Positions 1 to 8,322 of a stretch of DNA of 47,762 bases are shown here, one piece after another. The position numbers were made by a program, and so were the translations under genes. The DNA is from Bacteroidetes bacterium MED-G17. GTDB lineage: Bacteria; Bacteroidota; Bacteroidia; NS11-12g; UBA9320. The notes beneath the pieces are model-generated. The model saw nothing but the letters and a program-made list of their open reading frames with translations. It had not been told where the DNA came from and searched no databases. Position 1 is the first letter of the stretch, and every line of letters starts with the position of its first letter. The stretch is from positions 1 through 47,762 of the forward strand of contig NTKK01000010.1 of the NCBI GenBank assembly GCA_002457675.1. Direction: 5' to 3'.

Positions 1-53
1 ATTATTGAATCAAACCGAAATAAAAAATCAAATATTCATTATTTCCTCACAAA

Positions 54-80
54 AGGAATGCCGTTTGTGGCATTGAGGAG
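54..80 (-). terminator. Possible weak terminator after the DUF481-like gene
   Basis: Read on the minus strand there is a 6-bp stem (AATGCC / GGCATT) with a 6-nt loop, followed by a short CCTTTT run. It lies about 30 nt beyond the end of the barrel gene. The T tract is short, so termination is only a suggestion. Confidence 0.25.
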
Positions 81-107
81 AAAAAATATTTTTGGTGAAA
101 TTTTAAT

Positions 108-869
108 TCAAAAAATTAAATTCAAACCCGTTTTGATTCTTGTGTCATTAAGCAATAAGCTACTTAAATATGGCGTAGTATGGTATCTAGTTTTGCCTTT
201 TAGGCTAAAACTAAAATACTCTGAAAATTTAAAAATGAGTTCTGGGTCAAATAAAATTCTTAAATCTCCAGTATTTAGAGCATTAAGTTGAACGTATGCG
301 CTTTGAGCGATCAATATTTTTTCAGAAATCTTAAATGAACTAAATACATTTAAGTTGACTCGCCAATTATTTGCCGTAAAAACCTCATCATTACTTTCAT
401 AATCCTCATACTCATAAAAACTTCCAACGGCTATATCAAGATATCCTTTGTCACCTTTGTACAAATTGTGCCTATATCCAGTCCCTAAAAGTGCGCGTAG
501 TTTCATATTTAGTGGCATAGAGTTGCCCCTTTGAGTAAAGAAAAATATTGAATTTAGTGAATCTTTGAAAAGATGAAGATTGTTGCGTGCATGAATTACT
601 AAATCAGATTTGAGTCTTCGCCTATCTTGAGATCTATAATCATATCCAGCTATAAACCTTAATTCATTTTTATTTATCGAATGATGATAAGATAATTTTG
701 TCTCTGAGGTAAGGGTAGCAAAATTTCCAATATTTAACTCACCTTTATCTTGGCTCAAAAAAAAGTGTCTATTTTTATCCGTTATTGATTTGATATTTTC
801 AACGTTTAAAATTTGACCTGTTGAATGGGCAACGAAAAAAAAAGAAAGAATTAAGGCAACAGATTTCAA
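108..869 (-). CDS. DUF481-like outer-membrane beta-barrel protein
   Basis: This 253-residue protein has a signal peptide (about residues 1-18, cleaved near S-T-G-Q). Alternating beta strands follow, and the chain ends in a terminal Phe, as is usual for outer-membrane barrels. The segment around residues 125-157 (G-T-G-Y-R-H then E-Y-E-D-Y-E) resembles DUF481 porin-like proteins, whose function is largely unknown. No ATG is available: the only plausible start is TTG at 869, one nt after the TAA of the upstream ion-channel gene, because an in-frame TAG lies just upstream. This implies translational coupling with the channel. The barrel class is fairly sure; the DUF481 assignment is from memory of the family pattern and less sure. 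Confidence 0.65.
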   Translation of the reverse strand: MKSVALILSFFFVAHSTGQILNVENIKSITDKNRHFFLSQDKGELNIGNFATLTSETKLSYHHSINKNELRFIAGYDYRSQDRRRLKSDLVIHARNNLHLFKDSLNSIFFFTQRGNSMPLNMKLRALLGTGYRHNLYKGDKGYLDIAVGSFYEYEDYESNDEVFTANNWRVNLNVFSSFKISEKILIAQSAYVQLNALNTGDLRILFDPELIFKFSEYFSFSLKGKTRYHTTPYLSSLLLNDTRIKTGLNLIF

Positions 870-870
870 T

Positions 871-2079
871 TTAAATGACTAATGATAAGGCAGAATAATT
901 TAATATCACATAAGCTAAAGCTAATAATAAATAAATCGACAATGACCAATATTTTTCACTCTTAGTTATTACTCCATCAGCTTTAGTAATAATTGAAATT
1001 AAGACAGTCACTATGATAATGATAATAATGGTAATTAATGCAAATCCATTGATAAATTCAGCAAGCGTAATGATATCTGTGGTTGGTAATTTTGAAGATA
1101 AAATAATACTTGAACCAGCAGCAGTGAACAATGATCCTACCACAAATCTAGAAGGGTCTTTGGCCAAAGTTCCTAAAAAAGCAACTATTACCGCCACATA
1201 GACAATTAAAAATAATTTGAAGACCCCTTCAATGCCCCCTCTTTTTATTGGGACAGACATCCTAATTTGTGAAAAATCAACCTTAAAGCCACTTGGTAAA
1301 TTTGGATTGCCTCTAGCTGATTTATATGCATGAGGCTTTTCTATAATTTTAGAAGTTTTTCTAAGAATTTTGTAGCCTGTTATAGAAACTCGAGAACTAA
1401 TTTTCGTATCATTTGTATCTGGAACTAACAATACTTTTTGCCTATTTAACCAAGCGTGTTCAATAGAAACTAAAAGATCATGTGCATCAATTGGGAATAG
1501 TGTTACATCAAAAAATTGAGTTATTTGGGCTTTAACTTTAAATTGAACATAAGACAACTCGTTGGGGGCTAATGTGATATTTCTAGAAACTTCATTAAAA
1601 GACTCAATTTCGCCGTTAATTACAGATATTGGCAATGAGCTTAAGTTAAGCTCATTCATAATTGACTTTAACTTAAGTTCATTTAGGGTATTTAATTCAT
1701 ACTGTTTTGCCAATAATGGTCTTATACCTAAAAAGTCAACCTCCGACTGATTCCAAGTAAACCATAAATAAAATTCCCCTGTCCATTGTGAGTTTTTAAT
1801 TGCAAGAGACTCAATTCTTTCGAAATAAATACCTGTTTTGACCTTAGGTATATTTTTTGGTTTTTCATAAGAAACAGCCGCAGTTTTGCCTGGATCAGGC
1901 GAATTCTCATCCATTATCATTTTCTTATGCAGGCTTATCTCATTGTGTTCTTTTTCTATGAAACTATAGAAATTTCGAATAAAAATAAAAGATATAACCG
2001 CTACAAGTATAAATACTATGGCTAGAAGATATTCTGATTTTAAAGATTTGATTTTGCAAAATAAAAAGAAATATTTCAT
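871..2079 (-). CDS. Prokaryotic pentameric ligand-gated ion channel homologue (Pro-loop receptor)
   Basis: This 402-residue protein has the Cys-loop/GLIC superfamily layout. An N-terminal membrane anchor (about 17-36) replaces a cleavable signal peptide. A linker is followed by a beta-rich extracellular domain (about 78-280) with G-E-F-Y-L-W-F-T-W at 101-109. The Pro-loop core F-P-I-D is at 195-198, and there are no loop cysteines. Four C-terminal helices follow: M1 about 285-304, M2 about 311-329, M3 about 339-364, M4 about 378-401. The M2-M3 turn K-L-P-T-T-D (330-335) matches the L-P-K-T/V turn of GLIC and GlyR. A P-S-R triplet (309-311) just before M2 recalls the P-A-R of anion channels, but spacing to the L-P turn is about two residues short, so selectivity cannot be read. 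The protein should form a pentameric inner-membrane channel; ligand unknown. It sits 1 nt upstream of the barrel gene. Confidence 0.8.
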   Translation of the reverse strand: MKYFFLFCKIKSLKSEYLLAIVFILVAVISFIFIRNFYSFIEKEHNEISLHKKMIMDENSPDPGKTAAVSYEKPKNIPKVKTGIYFERIESLAIKNSQWTGEFYLWFTWNQSEVDFLGIRPLLAKQYELNTLNELKLKSIMNELNLSSLPISVINGEIESFNEVSRNITLAPNELSYVQFKVKAQITQFFDVTLFPIDAHDLLVSIEHAWLNRQKVLLVPDTNDTKISSRVSITGYKILRKTSKIIEKPHAYKSARGNPNLPSGFKVDFSQIRMSVPIKRGGIEGVFKLFLIVYVAVIVAFLGTLAKDPSRFVVGSLFTAAGSSIILSSKLPTTDIITLAEFINGFALITIIIIIIVTVLISIITKADGVITKSEKYWSLSIYLLLALAYVILNYSALSLVI

Positions 2080-2170
2080 ACTTATTAAAAATACATCACT
2101 TTACAAAAAGATAATGTAGAGCGAAGTTTTCCTCCCCTTTCGTTTTACCAAATTTTTAGGATATTTTCCA

Positions 2171-2308
2171 TTTACGAAAAATTTTAGCCTCTTATTATTG
2201 GCATTATCTACTTTTATCGGTTTCAAAAAGGCAAAAGCAATCCATGCCATGGGTGCAGACATTACATTTGCTAGAATATTATTCTTATGGAATATGGGTT
2301 TACTTTAG
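2171..2308 (+). pseudogene. Remnant of the N-terminus of a secreted adhesin-like (T9SS cargo type) gene
   Basis: An open stretch with no usable start codon reads as a hydrophobic signal-peptide-like core (N-F-S-L-L-L-L-A-L-S), then K-A-K-A, then I-H-A-M-G-A-D-I-T-F, and stops at a TAG at 2306-2308. The H-A-M-G-A-D-I-T-F block is the pattern seen just after the signal peptide of large PKD/gliding-domain surface proteins of Bacteroidota. The paralogous position in the intact protein at 22980-25481 reads A-T-H-I-V-G-G-E-V-Y-Y. Nothing of the rest of such a protein follows. I infer a deleted or decayed gene; a short coincidental ORF is the alternative. Confidence 0.5.
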
Positions 2309-2335
2309 GGTACATTTAACCTAAAACTAAAAAAA

Positions 2336-2356
2336 GAATTTATCGACTATAAATTC
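2336..2356 (-). terminator. AT-rich hairpin with T tract on the minus strand
   Basis: This is a perfect 8-bp inverted repeat (GAATTTAT / ATAAATTC) with a 5-nt loop. On the minus strand it is followed directly by seven T residues, the layout of an intrinsic terminator. The stem is almost all A/T and no minus-strand gene ends nearby, so it may serve read-through from the aconitase operon or be a relic of the decayed locus. Confidence 0.3.
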
Positions 2357-2720
2357 TGCGCATGAGTTTATGTATTCTAATTATTTTATCAAATTTTTCT
2401 CAACAAAACTATATGACAAATTTCAGTCTATAATTTGTTTCACCATGAAAATTTTATTACATATAAAATAATGATTATCAATATTTTATACTGAAATAAT
2501 AATTCCAGGATGGGGCGCTAAGCAGTTCAATCTTTTTCACATTCTTTCAAATCCTTTCTAGGTAAGCGTTTTATTAATTTATCACTTGCAATTCTTTTCG
2601 TAGGTAGTTTCTTCGAATACACATAAAAATCCTTATCTAAGTTTTTATAAAATCTTCACTTTTTTTCTTCTTAGAAAAATCTTTAAACGTCTTTCTTCAG
2701 ACCCAAATAAAAACCGATTT

Positions 2721-3095
2721 ATGCGCGAACTGTTTAGCCTACTTCAATTGTCTATCTTTGTAGCATTTATGCTTCCCATAGCCATAGCTGAAGATTTTGA
2801 TGATATTGAATTGTACCAATACGATTTTCGCTATGCGAAAATGCAGTCAGGTATTTTGTATTTGGGCTTAAAGTACAGAGGTGGATGTGTAGCACAACAT
2901 CATTTTGAATTGACTAGAGACAAAGGCCTCACCGAAGACGGGATCCTTCAACTTTTTTTGTTCGACAGAACGCTAAACGACGAATGTTTGGCGATAGTTC
3001 ACACCAAAAGGGAATTTGATCTACATTATGTTTTGGAAAAAGAAAAACCCAAAGCCATTCAAATAAATGACCCAGGTATTTTAGTCCCTATTTAA
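2721..3095 (+). CDS. Small secreted protein of unknown function
   Basis: This 124-residue protein starts with a signal peptide (about 1-23, ending A-I-A-E). The mature part has [13 protein letters not shown] in the middle and D-E-C-L-A-I later, so two cysteines could pair, followed by a hydrophobic F-D-L-H strand. The Y-x-G-G-C-x-x-H-x-F-x-L pattern is one I associate with small secreted Bacteroidota proteins of unknown role; no enzyme motif is visible. Its TAA (3093-3095) overlaps the TAA of the convergent aconitase gene by 3 nt within a 4-nt TTAA. It stands alone downstream of the decayed region, and no clear promoter was found. Confidence 0.6.
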   Translation: MRELFSLLQLSIFVAFMLPIAIAEDFDDIELYQYDFRYAKMQSGILYLGLKYRGGCVAQHHFELTRDKGLTEDGILQLFLFDRTLNDECLAIVHTKREFDLHYVLEKEKPKAIQINDPGILVPI

Positions 3096-5353
3096 GTCAA
3101 TTTCGCTTTTATCTTGTTCAAAGCACTTCCTGCTCTAAACCATTCTATTTGCGTTTCGTTGAATGTATGTTTTGCCTCAATGCTTGTTTTTGTTCCATCT
3201 TTATGATTGGCGACCAATGTTAAAGATACATCTGGACCAAAGTTTTCTAAACCAATTATATCAAAGGTATCGTTCTCCAAAATACGGTCGTAATCTGAAG
3301 GCTTGGCAAAAGTAAGTGCCAAAACTCCTTGCTTTTTGAGATTTGTTTCATGAATTCTAGCAAAAGACTTGACGATTACCGCCCTAACGGCGAGATGCCT
3401 GGGCTCCATGGCTGCATGCTCCCTGCTACTTCCTTCGCCATAGTTTTCTTCGCCCACTACCAAACTATATTCACCTGCTGCTTTAATGGTTCTTCCTACT
3501 TGTGGAACACCTTCATATTTTTGGTTAATTGGGTTGAGCACGTGGTCTGTTTTCTCGTTAAAAGCATTTACAGCACCTGTTAACAAATTGTTTGAGATAT
3601 TGTCCAAATGCCCCCTATATTTTAGCCAAGGACCTGCCATAGAAATATGGTCAGTGGTGCATTTTCCTTTCGCTTTTATGAGTAGTTTGAGTCCTTTGAG
3701 GTCTTGACCCTCCCAAGGAGAAAAGCTTTCGAGAAGTTGTAGCCTATTGCTATTGGGGTCAACCACTACTTTTATTTTAGAACCGTCTTCGGCAGGCGAC
3801 TGATAGCCAGCATCTTCAACGTCAAAACCCAGGGGTGGGAAATCCAATCCTTTAGGTTCTTCCAAGCTTACTTGCTCTCCATTTTCATTGGTCAATGTAT
3901 CTTTTAGTGGGTTAAAGGTCATTGAGCCCGCAATGGTCATGGCAGTAACTATTTCTGGAGAAGCCACAAATGAATGCGTATTGGGATTCCCATCATTTCT
4001 TTTTGCAAAATTTCTGTTAAAAGAAGTAATGATTGAATTTTTCTTTTCTGGATTGTCATTATGCCTTGCCCACTGACCGATGCACGGTCCGCATGCGTTG
4101 GCCAAAACAACACCCCCTATTTGGCCGAACTTTTCAAGAATTCCGTCACGTTCTGCTGTATATCGAACCAATTCAGAACCTGGGGTAACGGTAAATTCGG
4201 CTTTAACTTTCAATTTTTTTTCAATGGCTTGCTGAGCCAATGAAGCAGAGCGGCTCATATCTTCATAACTTGAATTTGTACAAGAACCAATCAGCCCCAC
4301 TTCTAATTTTTCAGGCCATTGATTTTCTTTTACTGCCTCGGCAAATTTAGAAATGGGTGTTGCAAGATCAGGGGTAAATGGGCCATTAATGTGTGGCTCT
4401 AAAGTATTCAGATCAATTTCTATTACTTGATCGTAATATTTTTCTGGTTGATCATATACCTCTTGATCTCCTCGAAGATGCTCAATGACTTTGTTGGCAG
4501 CATCTGCAACTTCAGCTCTTTTTGTTCCTCTAAGGTACTTTTCCATCTGCGGACCGTATGCAAATAAGGAGGTGGTAGCTCCAATTTCAGCACCCATGTT
4601 ACAAATGGTGCCTTTTCCAGTGCAGGATAGGGCATCTGCGCCTTCTCCAAAGTATTCTACTATACAACCAGTACCACCTTTTACCGAAAGAATACCAGCT
4701 ACTTTAAGGATTATATCTTTAGCAGAGGTCCAACCACTCATCCGGCCAGTCAATTTTACCCCAATAAGTTTTGGAAATTTTAATTCCCATGGCATCCCTG
4801 CCATTACATCTACAGCATCTGCACCACCAACGCCTATAGCTATCATACCTAATCCTCCTGCATTTGGTGTATGTGAGTCTGTTCCAATCATCATACCACC
4901 CGGGAAAGCATAGTTTTCTAAAACCACTTGGTGTATAATGCCCGCTCCTGGCTTCCAAAAGCCCAAACCAAATTTATTAGATACCGATTGGAGGAAATCA
5001 TAAACTTCTTGGTTTGTATCAACTGCTGTTTGTAAATCCTTTTCAGCACCTACCTTGGCTTGAATTAAATGATCACAATGCACAGTAGAAGGAACAGCGA
5101 CTTTATCTCTGCCACTTTGCATAAACTGCAAAAGTGCCATTTGAGCAGTTGCATCTTGCATGGCCACTCTATCAGGGGCAAAGTCTACATAGGATTCTCC
5201 CCTGCGGTGTTCATGAACTTCATTAGACCATAAATGCCCATATAATATTTTTTCTGTTAATGTTAAAGGTCTACCGAGCGTGCGACGTATTTGCTCAATT
5301 TGATTTGGTAATTTTTGGTAATATTTTTGGATTAAATTTAGGTCGAAAACCAT
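3092..5353 (-). CDS. acnA: Aconitate hydratase, mitochondrial-type
   Basis: This enzyme interconverts citrate and isocitrate in the TCA cycle, in the cytoplasm, with a [4Fe-4S] cluster. The 753 residues match the length of mitochondrial-type aconitases. Cluster ligands are visible: one Cys in L-I-G-S-C-T-N-S (about residue 358) and two in A-C-G-P-C-I-G-Q (about 421 and 424). The N-terminal domain carries S-T-V-H-C-D-H-L and [11 protein letters not shown], and the swivel domain [14 protein letters not shown]. It is last in the minus-strand run after enoyl-CoA hydratase (71-nt gap). A -7-like TAGTTTTG lies only 4 nt before the ATG, and an inverted repeat CTACAA/TTGTAG (5363-5386) overlaps it. 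The gene symbol follows common usage; mitochondrial-type enzymes are sometimes just called acn. Confidence 0.95.
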   Translation of the reverse strand: MVFDLNLIQKYYQKLPNQIEQIRRTLGRPLTLTEKILYGHLWSNEVHEHRRGESYVDFAPDRVAMQDATAQMALLQFMQSGRDKVAVPSTVHCDHLIQAKVGAEKDLQTAVDTNQEVYDFLQSVSNKFGLGFWKPGAGIIHQVVLENYAFPGGMMIGTDSHTPNAGGLGMIAIGVGGADAVDVMAGMPWELKFPKLIGVKLTGRMSGWTSAKDIILKVAGILSVKGGTGCIVEYFGEGADALSCTGKGTICNMGAEIGATTSLFAYGPQMEKYLRGTKRAEVADAANKVIEHLRGDQEVYDQPEKYYDQVIEIDLNTLEPHINGPFTPDLATPISKFAEAVKENQWPEKLEVGLIGSCTNSSYEDMSRSASLAQQAIEKKLKVKAEFTVTPGSELVRYTAERDGILEKFGQIGGVVLANACGPCIGQWARHNDNPEKKNSIITSFNRNFAKRNDGNPNTHSFVASPEIVTAMTIAGSMTFNPLKDTLTNENGEQVSLEEPKGLDFPPLGFDVEDAGYQSPAEDGSKIKVVVDPNSNRLQLLESFSPWEGQDLKGLKLLIKAKGKCTTDHISMAGPWLKYRGHLDNISNNLLTGAVNAFNEKTDHVLNPINQKYEGVPQVGRTIKAAGEYSLVVGEENYGEGSSREHAAMEPRHLAVRAVIVKSFARIHETNLKKQGVLALTFAKPSDYDRILENDTFDIIGLENFGPDVSLTLVANHKDGTKTSIEAKHTFNETQIEWFRAGSALNKIKAKLT

Positions 5354-5424
5354 TTGGCAAAACTACAACATTTTGATTTTTTGTAGCTTCTAAAGTGCTA
5401 AGTTTTTGTCTATACCTACTTAAT

Positions 5425-6210
5425 TTATTCCCCTGTAAAATTGGCTTTTCTCTTTTCAATGAATGCGGCGACCCCTTCCTTATAGTCTTCGGTTTGTCCT
5501 GCAATTTCTTGGTAATATGCTTCAAGTTGCAACATTTCTTCCAAAGAAGATGAATTTGATTGAAGCAACATTTTTTTCATCATGGCAATGGCTTTTGTAG
5601 GCGCCTTGGCGTATTTTTTTGCCACTTCGTTTGTTTGAAGGTCCAATTCATCATGTGGTACAACTTTATTTACAAGGCCTAGCGCCAAGGCTTTTTCTGC
5701 ATCTACTTTGGTTCCCAAAGTTGCAAGTTCGAATGCTTTTTTGGTGCCCACCAAGCGCGGTAAAAAATAGCTCGAACCAGAATCCATTACCAAACCTACA
5801 TTAACAAAAACTTCAATAAAACTGGCTTTATCCGAAGCTATGAGGAAATCACATGCAAGCGCCAAGGAACAACCTGCACCTGCAGCAACACCATTTATTT
5901 TACCTATAACTGGCTTATCTAAATGACAAATGGCTTTGATTATCGGGTTATATCTTTTGTATAAAGATTCAGATAAAGATCTATTGCCTGTATTATCTTT
6001 TATTGATTTTAAGTCTTGTCCTGAGCAGAATGCTTTTCCTTTTCCGGTTATCACCACTGCTCGAATTTCAACATCTTTCTTGGCCTTTTTTAAGGCATCC
6101 TGCAGCTCATGACTTTGTTGCTCATTGAAGGCATTAAACACTTCAGGCCTGTTTAATGCTATTGTTAAAATGCTGTTTTCTTTTGAAAATTCAATAGCTT
6201 GGTAATCCAT
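5425..6210 (-). CDS. Enoyl-CoA hydratase/isomerase family protein (PaaG-like)
   Basis: This is a crotonase-fold enzyme of 262 residues from the ATG at 6210. The longer open frame to 6261 would add 17 unlikely residues read through the preceding gene. The CoA/oxyanion-hole signature is F-C-S-G-Q-D-L near residue 60, and the second oxyanion loop is G-A-G-C-S-L-A-L-A-C-D-F near 108. The first catalytic Glu of true hydratases is replaced there (A-A-G-A-G-C), and the later segment V-G-L-V-M-D-S-G-S-S-Y has Asp instead of the second Glu. This fits the PaaG/PaaB-like isomerase branch (phenylacetate-type ring isomerisation) better than a beta-oxidation hydratase. The start overlaps the end of the PAP2-like gene by 20 nt, indicating an operon. 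The substrate is uncertain. Confidence 0.8.
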   Translation of the reverse strand: MDYQAIEFSKENSILTIALNRPEVFNAFNEQQSHELQDALKKAKKDVEIRAVVITGKGKAFCSGQDLKSIKDNTGNRSLSESLYKRYNPIIKAICHLDKPVIGKINGVAAGAGCSLALACDFLIASDKASFIEVFVNVGLVMDSGSSYFLPRLVGTKKAFELATLGTKVDAEKALALGLVNKVVPHDELDLQTNEVAKKYAKAPTKAIAMMKKMLLQSNSSSLEEMLQLEAYYQEIAGQTEDYKEGVAAFIEKRKANFTGE

Positions 6211-6808
6211 AATACAAATAGAATACAATTCCATTAATGAACAAGCCCAAAATGCTTCCATAAATAGTTTCTATAAGGGTGTGGGCCTTCAGAAAAAGCC
6301 TGCTCCACAAAACAATTGGAACAAAGATGGTGAAAATGAGTAGCCAATATGTTGACAAATGATTGTTCATTGAAAAGAGGTAAATCATTTGCGCGATAAA
6401 TCCGAGTAAACCTATCATATGTAGGCTTGCCTTTACTTTTAGATTTACCACAAAAGCGATGCAAAAGGTGATACTTGAAGCCAATAAAGATACTTCTATA
6501 AAAGGTGATATATCTCCTCTGAAAAAAGAATAAATAAGCAAAAAGTATACAGCGAAAATGAACAAGTAAATGTGCCGGCTTTCGCGCTTAGGCAAGCTAA
6601 TTACTTTTAACTTTACACTTTTCTTTCCAATCATTAATAACCCAAGGGGAAGAATAAGGTAAAGAAGTACAAAAATGAAAAAGTAATAATTCGTTTCACC
6701 GATAGCGAAATAAACATTGTTGTCTTTGTATAGCGCAAAATAGGTGCCGAATAGTGCCCAGGTGGATGGGAAAAAGAAAGCCGATATAAATTTGGCTAAA
6801 TTTTGCAT
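6191..6808 (-). CDS. PAP2-like integral membrane protein
   Basis: This 205-residue polytopic protein has about six hydrophobic helices. The segments K-A-S-L-H-M-I-G-L-L-G-F (middle) and W-S-R-L-F-L-K-A-H-T-L-I-E-T-I-Y-G-S (near the C-terminus) align in spirit with the S-x-x-x-H and S-R-x-x-x-x-x-H motifs of PAP2 (type 2 phosphatidic acid phosphatase) proteins. Both core His residues are present, as is the Arg of the last motif. The first motif (K-x6-R-P) is not clear, so catalysis is uncertain. A lipid-phosphate phosphatase role at the inner membrane is a family-level inference. It begins 1 nt after the rpoN stop and overlaps the next gene by 20 nt, so it is co-transcribed with rpoN. Confidence 0.7.
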   Translation of the reverse strand: MQNLAKFISAFFFPSTWALFGTYFALYKDNNVYFAIGETNYYFFIFVLLYLILPLGLLMIGKKSVKLKVISLPKRESRHIYLFIFAVYFLLIYSFFRGDISPFIEVSLLASSITFCIAFVVNLKVKASLHMIGLLGFIAQMIYLFSMNNHLSTYWLLIFTIFVPIVLWSRLFLKAHTLIETIYGSILGLFINGIVFYLYYGLPSY

Positions 6809-6809
6809 T

Positions 6810-8261
6810 CTATAATTGTTTTCTTAATCTTCCAACTGGAATGTTAAGTTGTTCTCTATATTTTGCTACAGTCCTTCGAGCAATTTTATATCCCCTCTCT
6901 TTGAGCAATTGCATTAATTTTTCGTCTGTTAGTGGTTTGAATTTATCTTCTTTATCTATTTCCTCTTGTAAAATTCTTTTCACTTCTCGGGTGGAAACTT
7001 CCTCTCCACTAGCCGTAATAATTCCTTCAGAAAAGAAAAATTTAAGCACGAAAATACCATAACTAGTTTCAACATATTTGCTATTGGCCACCCTTGAAAT
7101 TGTAGAGATATCCATATTAATTTTATCTGCTATATCCTTTAATATCATCGGCTTAAGCTCCTTTTCATCACCTGTAAGAAAAAAGTTTTTTTGAAAATCA
7201 ACAATGGCACGCATTGTACTGAGCAAAGTATTTCTCCTCTGTTTTACAGACTCTACAAACCACTTTGCGCCATCAATTTTTTGTTTGACGAATTGCGTAG
7301 CTTGGTTAAGCTGTTTATCTTTTTTATCGGAGTCGCCATATGTTCGAAGAGTTTCTTCAAAAGATTTACTTATTCGCAGCTCTGGAGAATTTCTTTGGTT
7401 TAAAATGATCTCTAACTCTCCATAGGATTCTTTGACAATAAAATCTGGAATTATATAATCTCTTTTTTGCAAGCCCCCTGTCTGGGCAGCGGGTTTTGGA
7501 TTCAATTTGGAGATAAGCTCAATACCTTCCTTTAAATACGCTTCTGATATTTCAAGTTTGTCAATAATTTTTTGATAGTGTTTTTTCGAAAAATCTTGAA
7601 AGTGGTCTTCCACAATAATTCTGGCCAAAGCCAAAATAGGATTCTTCCCACTAAGCTCCTCTCTTCTCTCTAATTGTAAAGTCAAACATTCTTGTAAATC
7701 TCTACACCCAACGCCAGGAGGATCAAATTCCTGAATTAGTTTTAATATCTCCTCGAGCTTTGCTTCAGTAGTTTGAATATTCTTGGTAAAAAGTAAATCG
7801 TTTACAATTGACTTGATAGGTCTTCTCAAATAACCATCATCCTCGAAAGACCCTATTAGCTGTTGAGCAAGCTCCTCATCTTCTTCATTTTCAAGAATTG
7901 GCAAGACCTGTTTTTCTAAAGTTTCTCTAAAGTTTTCAAGTGCAACAATGGGCAATTCCTCTTTATCCTCATTAGGATCGATACTTTCACTCATTCGCAC
8001 ACCCCCAGTATCATCGTCTTGCAGGTAGTCCGAAATGTCAAAATCATCTTGAAAATCGGTGTCCGAACTCTCTTCTTGAAAATCTACTTCATCATTTACA
8101 AGATCTGCACCTTCTTCTAAGGCAGGGTTTTCAATAAGCTCCTCCTGAACCCGCTGTTCAAAGTTTAGCGTATTCAATTGCAGTAGCTTAATAAATTGAA
8201 TTTGCTGAGGAGAGAGTTTTTGTAAAAGCTTTTGGCTTAATGTCTGTTTAATAAATGCCAT
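6810..8261 (-). CDS. rpoN: RNA polymerase sigma-54 factor
   Basis: Sigma-54 directs RNA polymerase to -24/-12 promoters and needs an AAA+ activator. The 483 residues show the Gln/Leu-rich N-terminal activator region (L-S-Q-K-L-L-Q-K-L-S-P-Q-Q, ending L-I-E-N-P-A-L-E), a very acidic linker (about 50-110), the core-binding domain, and the C-terminal RpoN box as A-R-R-T-V-A-K-Y-R-E-Q-L, all in the expected order. It is first in the run with the PAP2-like and enoyl-CoA hydratase genes. It is divergent from asnS with 61 nt between them, where two TAnnTTTG elements lie back to back. No enhancer-binding activator is present in the window. Confidence 0.97.
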   Translation of the reverse strand: MAFIKQTLSQKLLQKLSPQQIQFIKLLQLNTLNFEQRVQEELIENPALEEGADLVNDEVDFQEESSDTDFQDDFDISDYLQDDDTGGVRMSESIDPNEDKEELPIVALENFRETLEKQVLPILENEEDEELAQQLIGSFEDDGYLRRPIKSIVNDLLFTKNIQTTEAKLEEILKLIQEFDPPGVGCRDLQECLTLQLERREELSGKNPILALARIIVEDHFQDFSKKHYQKIIDKLEISEAYLKEGIELISKLNPKPAAQTGGLQKRDYIIPDFIVKESYGELEIILNQRNSPELRISKSFEETLRTYGDSDKKDKQLNQATQFVKQKIDGAKWFVESVKQRRNTLLSTMRAIVDFQKNFFLTGDEKELKPMILKDIADKINMDISTISRVANSKYVETSYGIFVLKFFFSEGIITASGEEVSTREVKRILQEEIDKEDKFKPLTDEKLMQLLKERGYKIARRTVAKYREQLNIPVGRLRKQL

Positions 8262-8282
8262 TTAGATTGCATTTTGAGATTG

Positions 8283-8290
8283 TATTTTTG
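8283..8290 (+). promoter_or_regulatory. -7-like element (TATTTTTG) before asnS
   Basis: A perfect match to the Bacteroidota -7 consensus TAnnTTTG lies 32 nt before the asnS ATG. No convincing -33 TTTG is seen at the usual distance. It sits one nt from the opposing element of rpoN. Confidence 0.4.
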
Positions 8291-8291
8291 C

Positions 8292-8299
8292 CAAAAGTA
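8292..8299 (-). promoter_or_regulatory. -7-like element (TACTTTTG) before rpoN
   Basis: This is a perfect TAnnTTTG on the minus strand, 30 nt before the rpoN ATG. It is back to back with the asnS element, so the two polymerases would initiate in opposite directions from overlapping DNA. Confidence 0.4.
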
Positions 8300-8322
8300 A
8301 TTGAGGCGTAAATATTTTTCTC

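Larger units (their letters stand above)
2080..2720. other. Long gene-poor region with gene remnant
   Basis: This is the only stretch over 300 bases without an intact gene. It contains the adhesin-like remnant at 2171-2308 and an AT-rich hairpin at 2336-2356. The remaining A/T-rich sequence (about 2360-2720) has no ORF, tRNA-like fold or clear promoter that I can support. It looks like decayed coding DNA. Confidence 0.6.

Noticed and set aside
58-291. 77-codon plus-strand open frame at the window start
   Set aside because: It is mostly antisense to the barrel gene, with no family pattern, and an internal hydrophobic stretch mirrors barrel strands.
2360-2720. tRNA or small structured RNA in the gene-poor region
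   Set aside because: I looked for acceptor-stem pairing, a T-loop GTTCGA-like motif and CCA ends and saw none. The sequence is A/T-rich without long pairing.
4485-4913. 142-codon plus-strand open frame
   Set aside because: It lies wholly inside the aconitase gene on the opposite strand. Its translation has no family pattern and the aconitase motifs are continuous across it.
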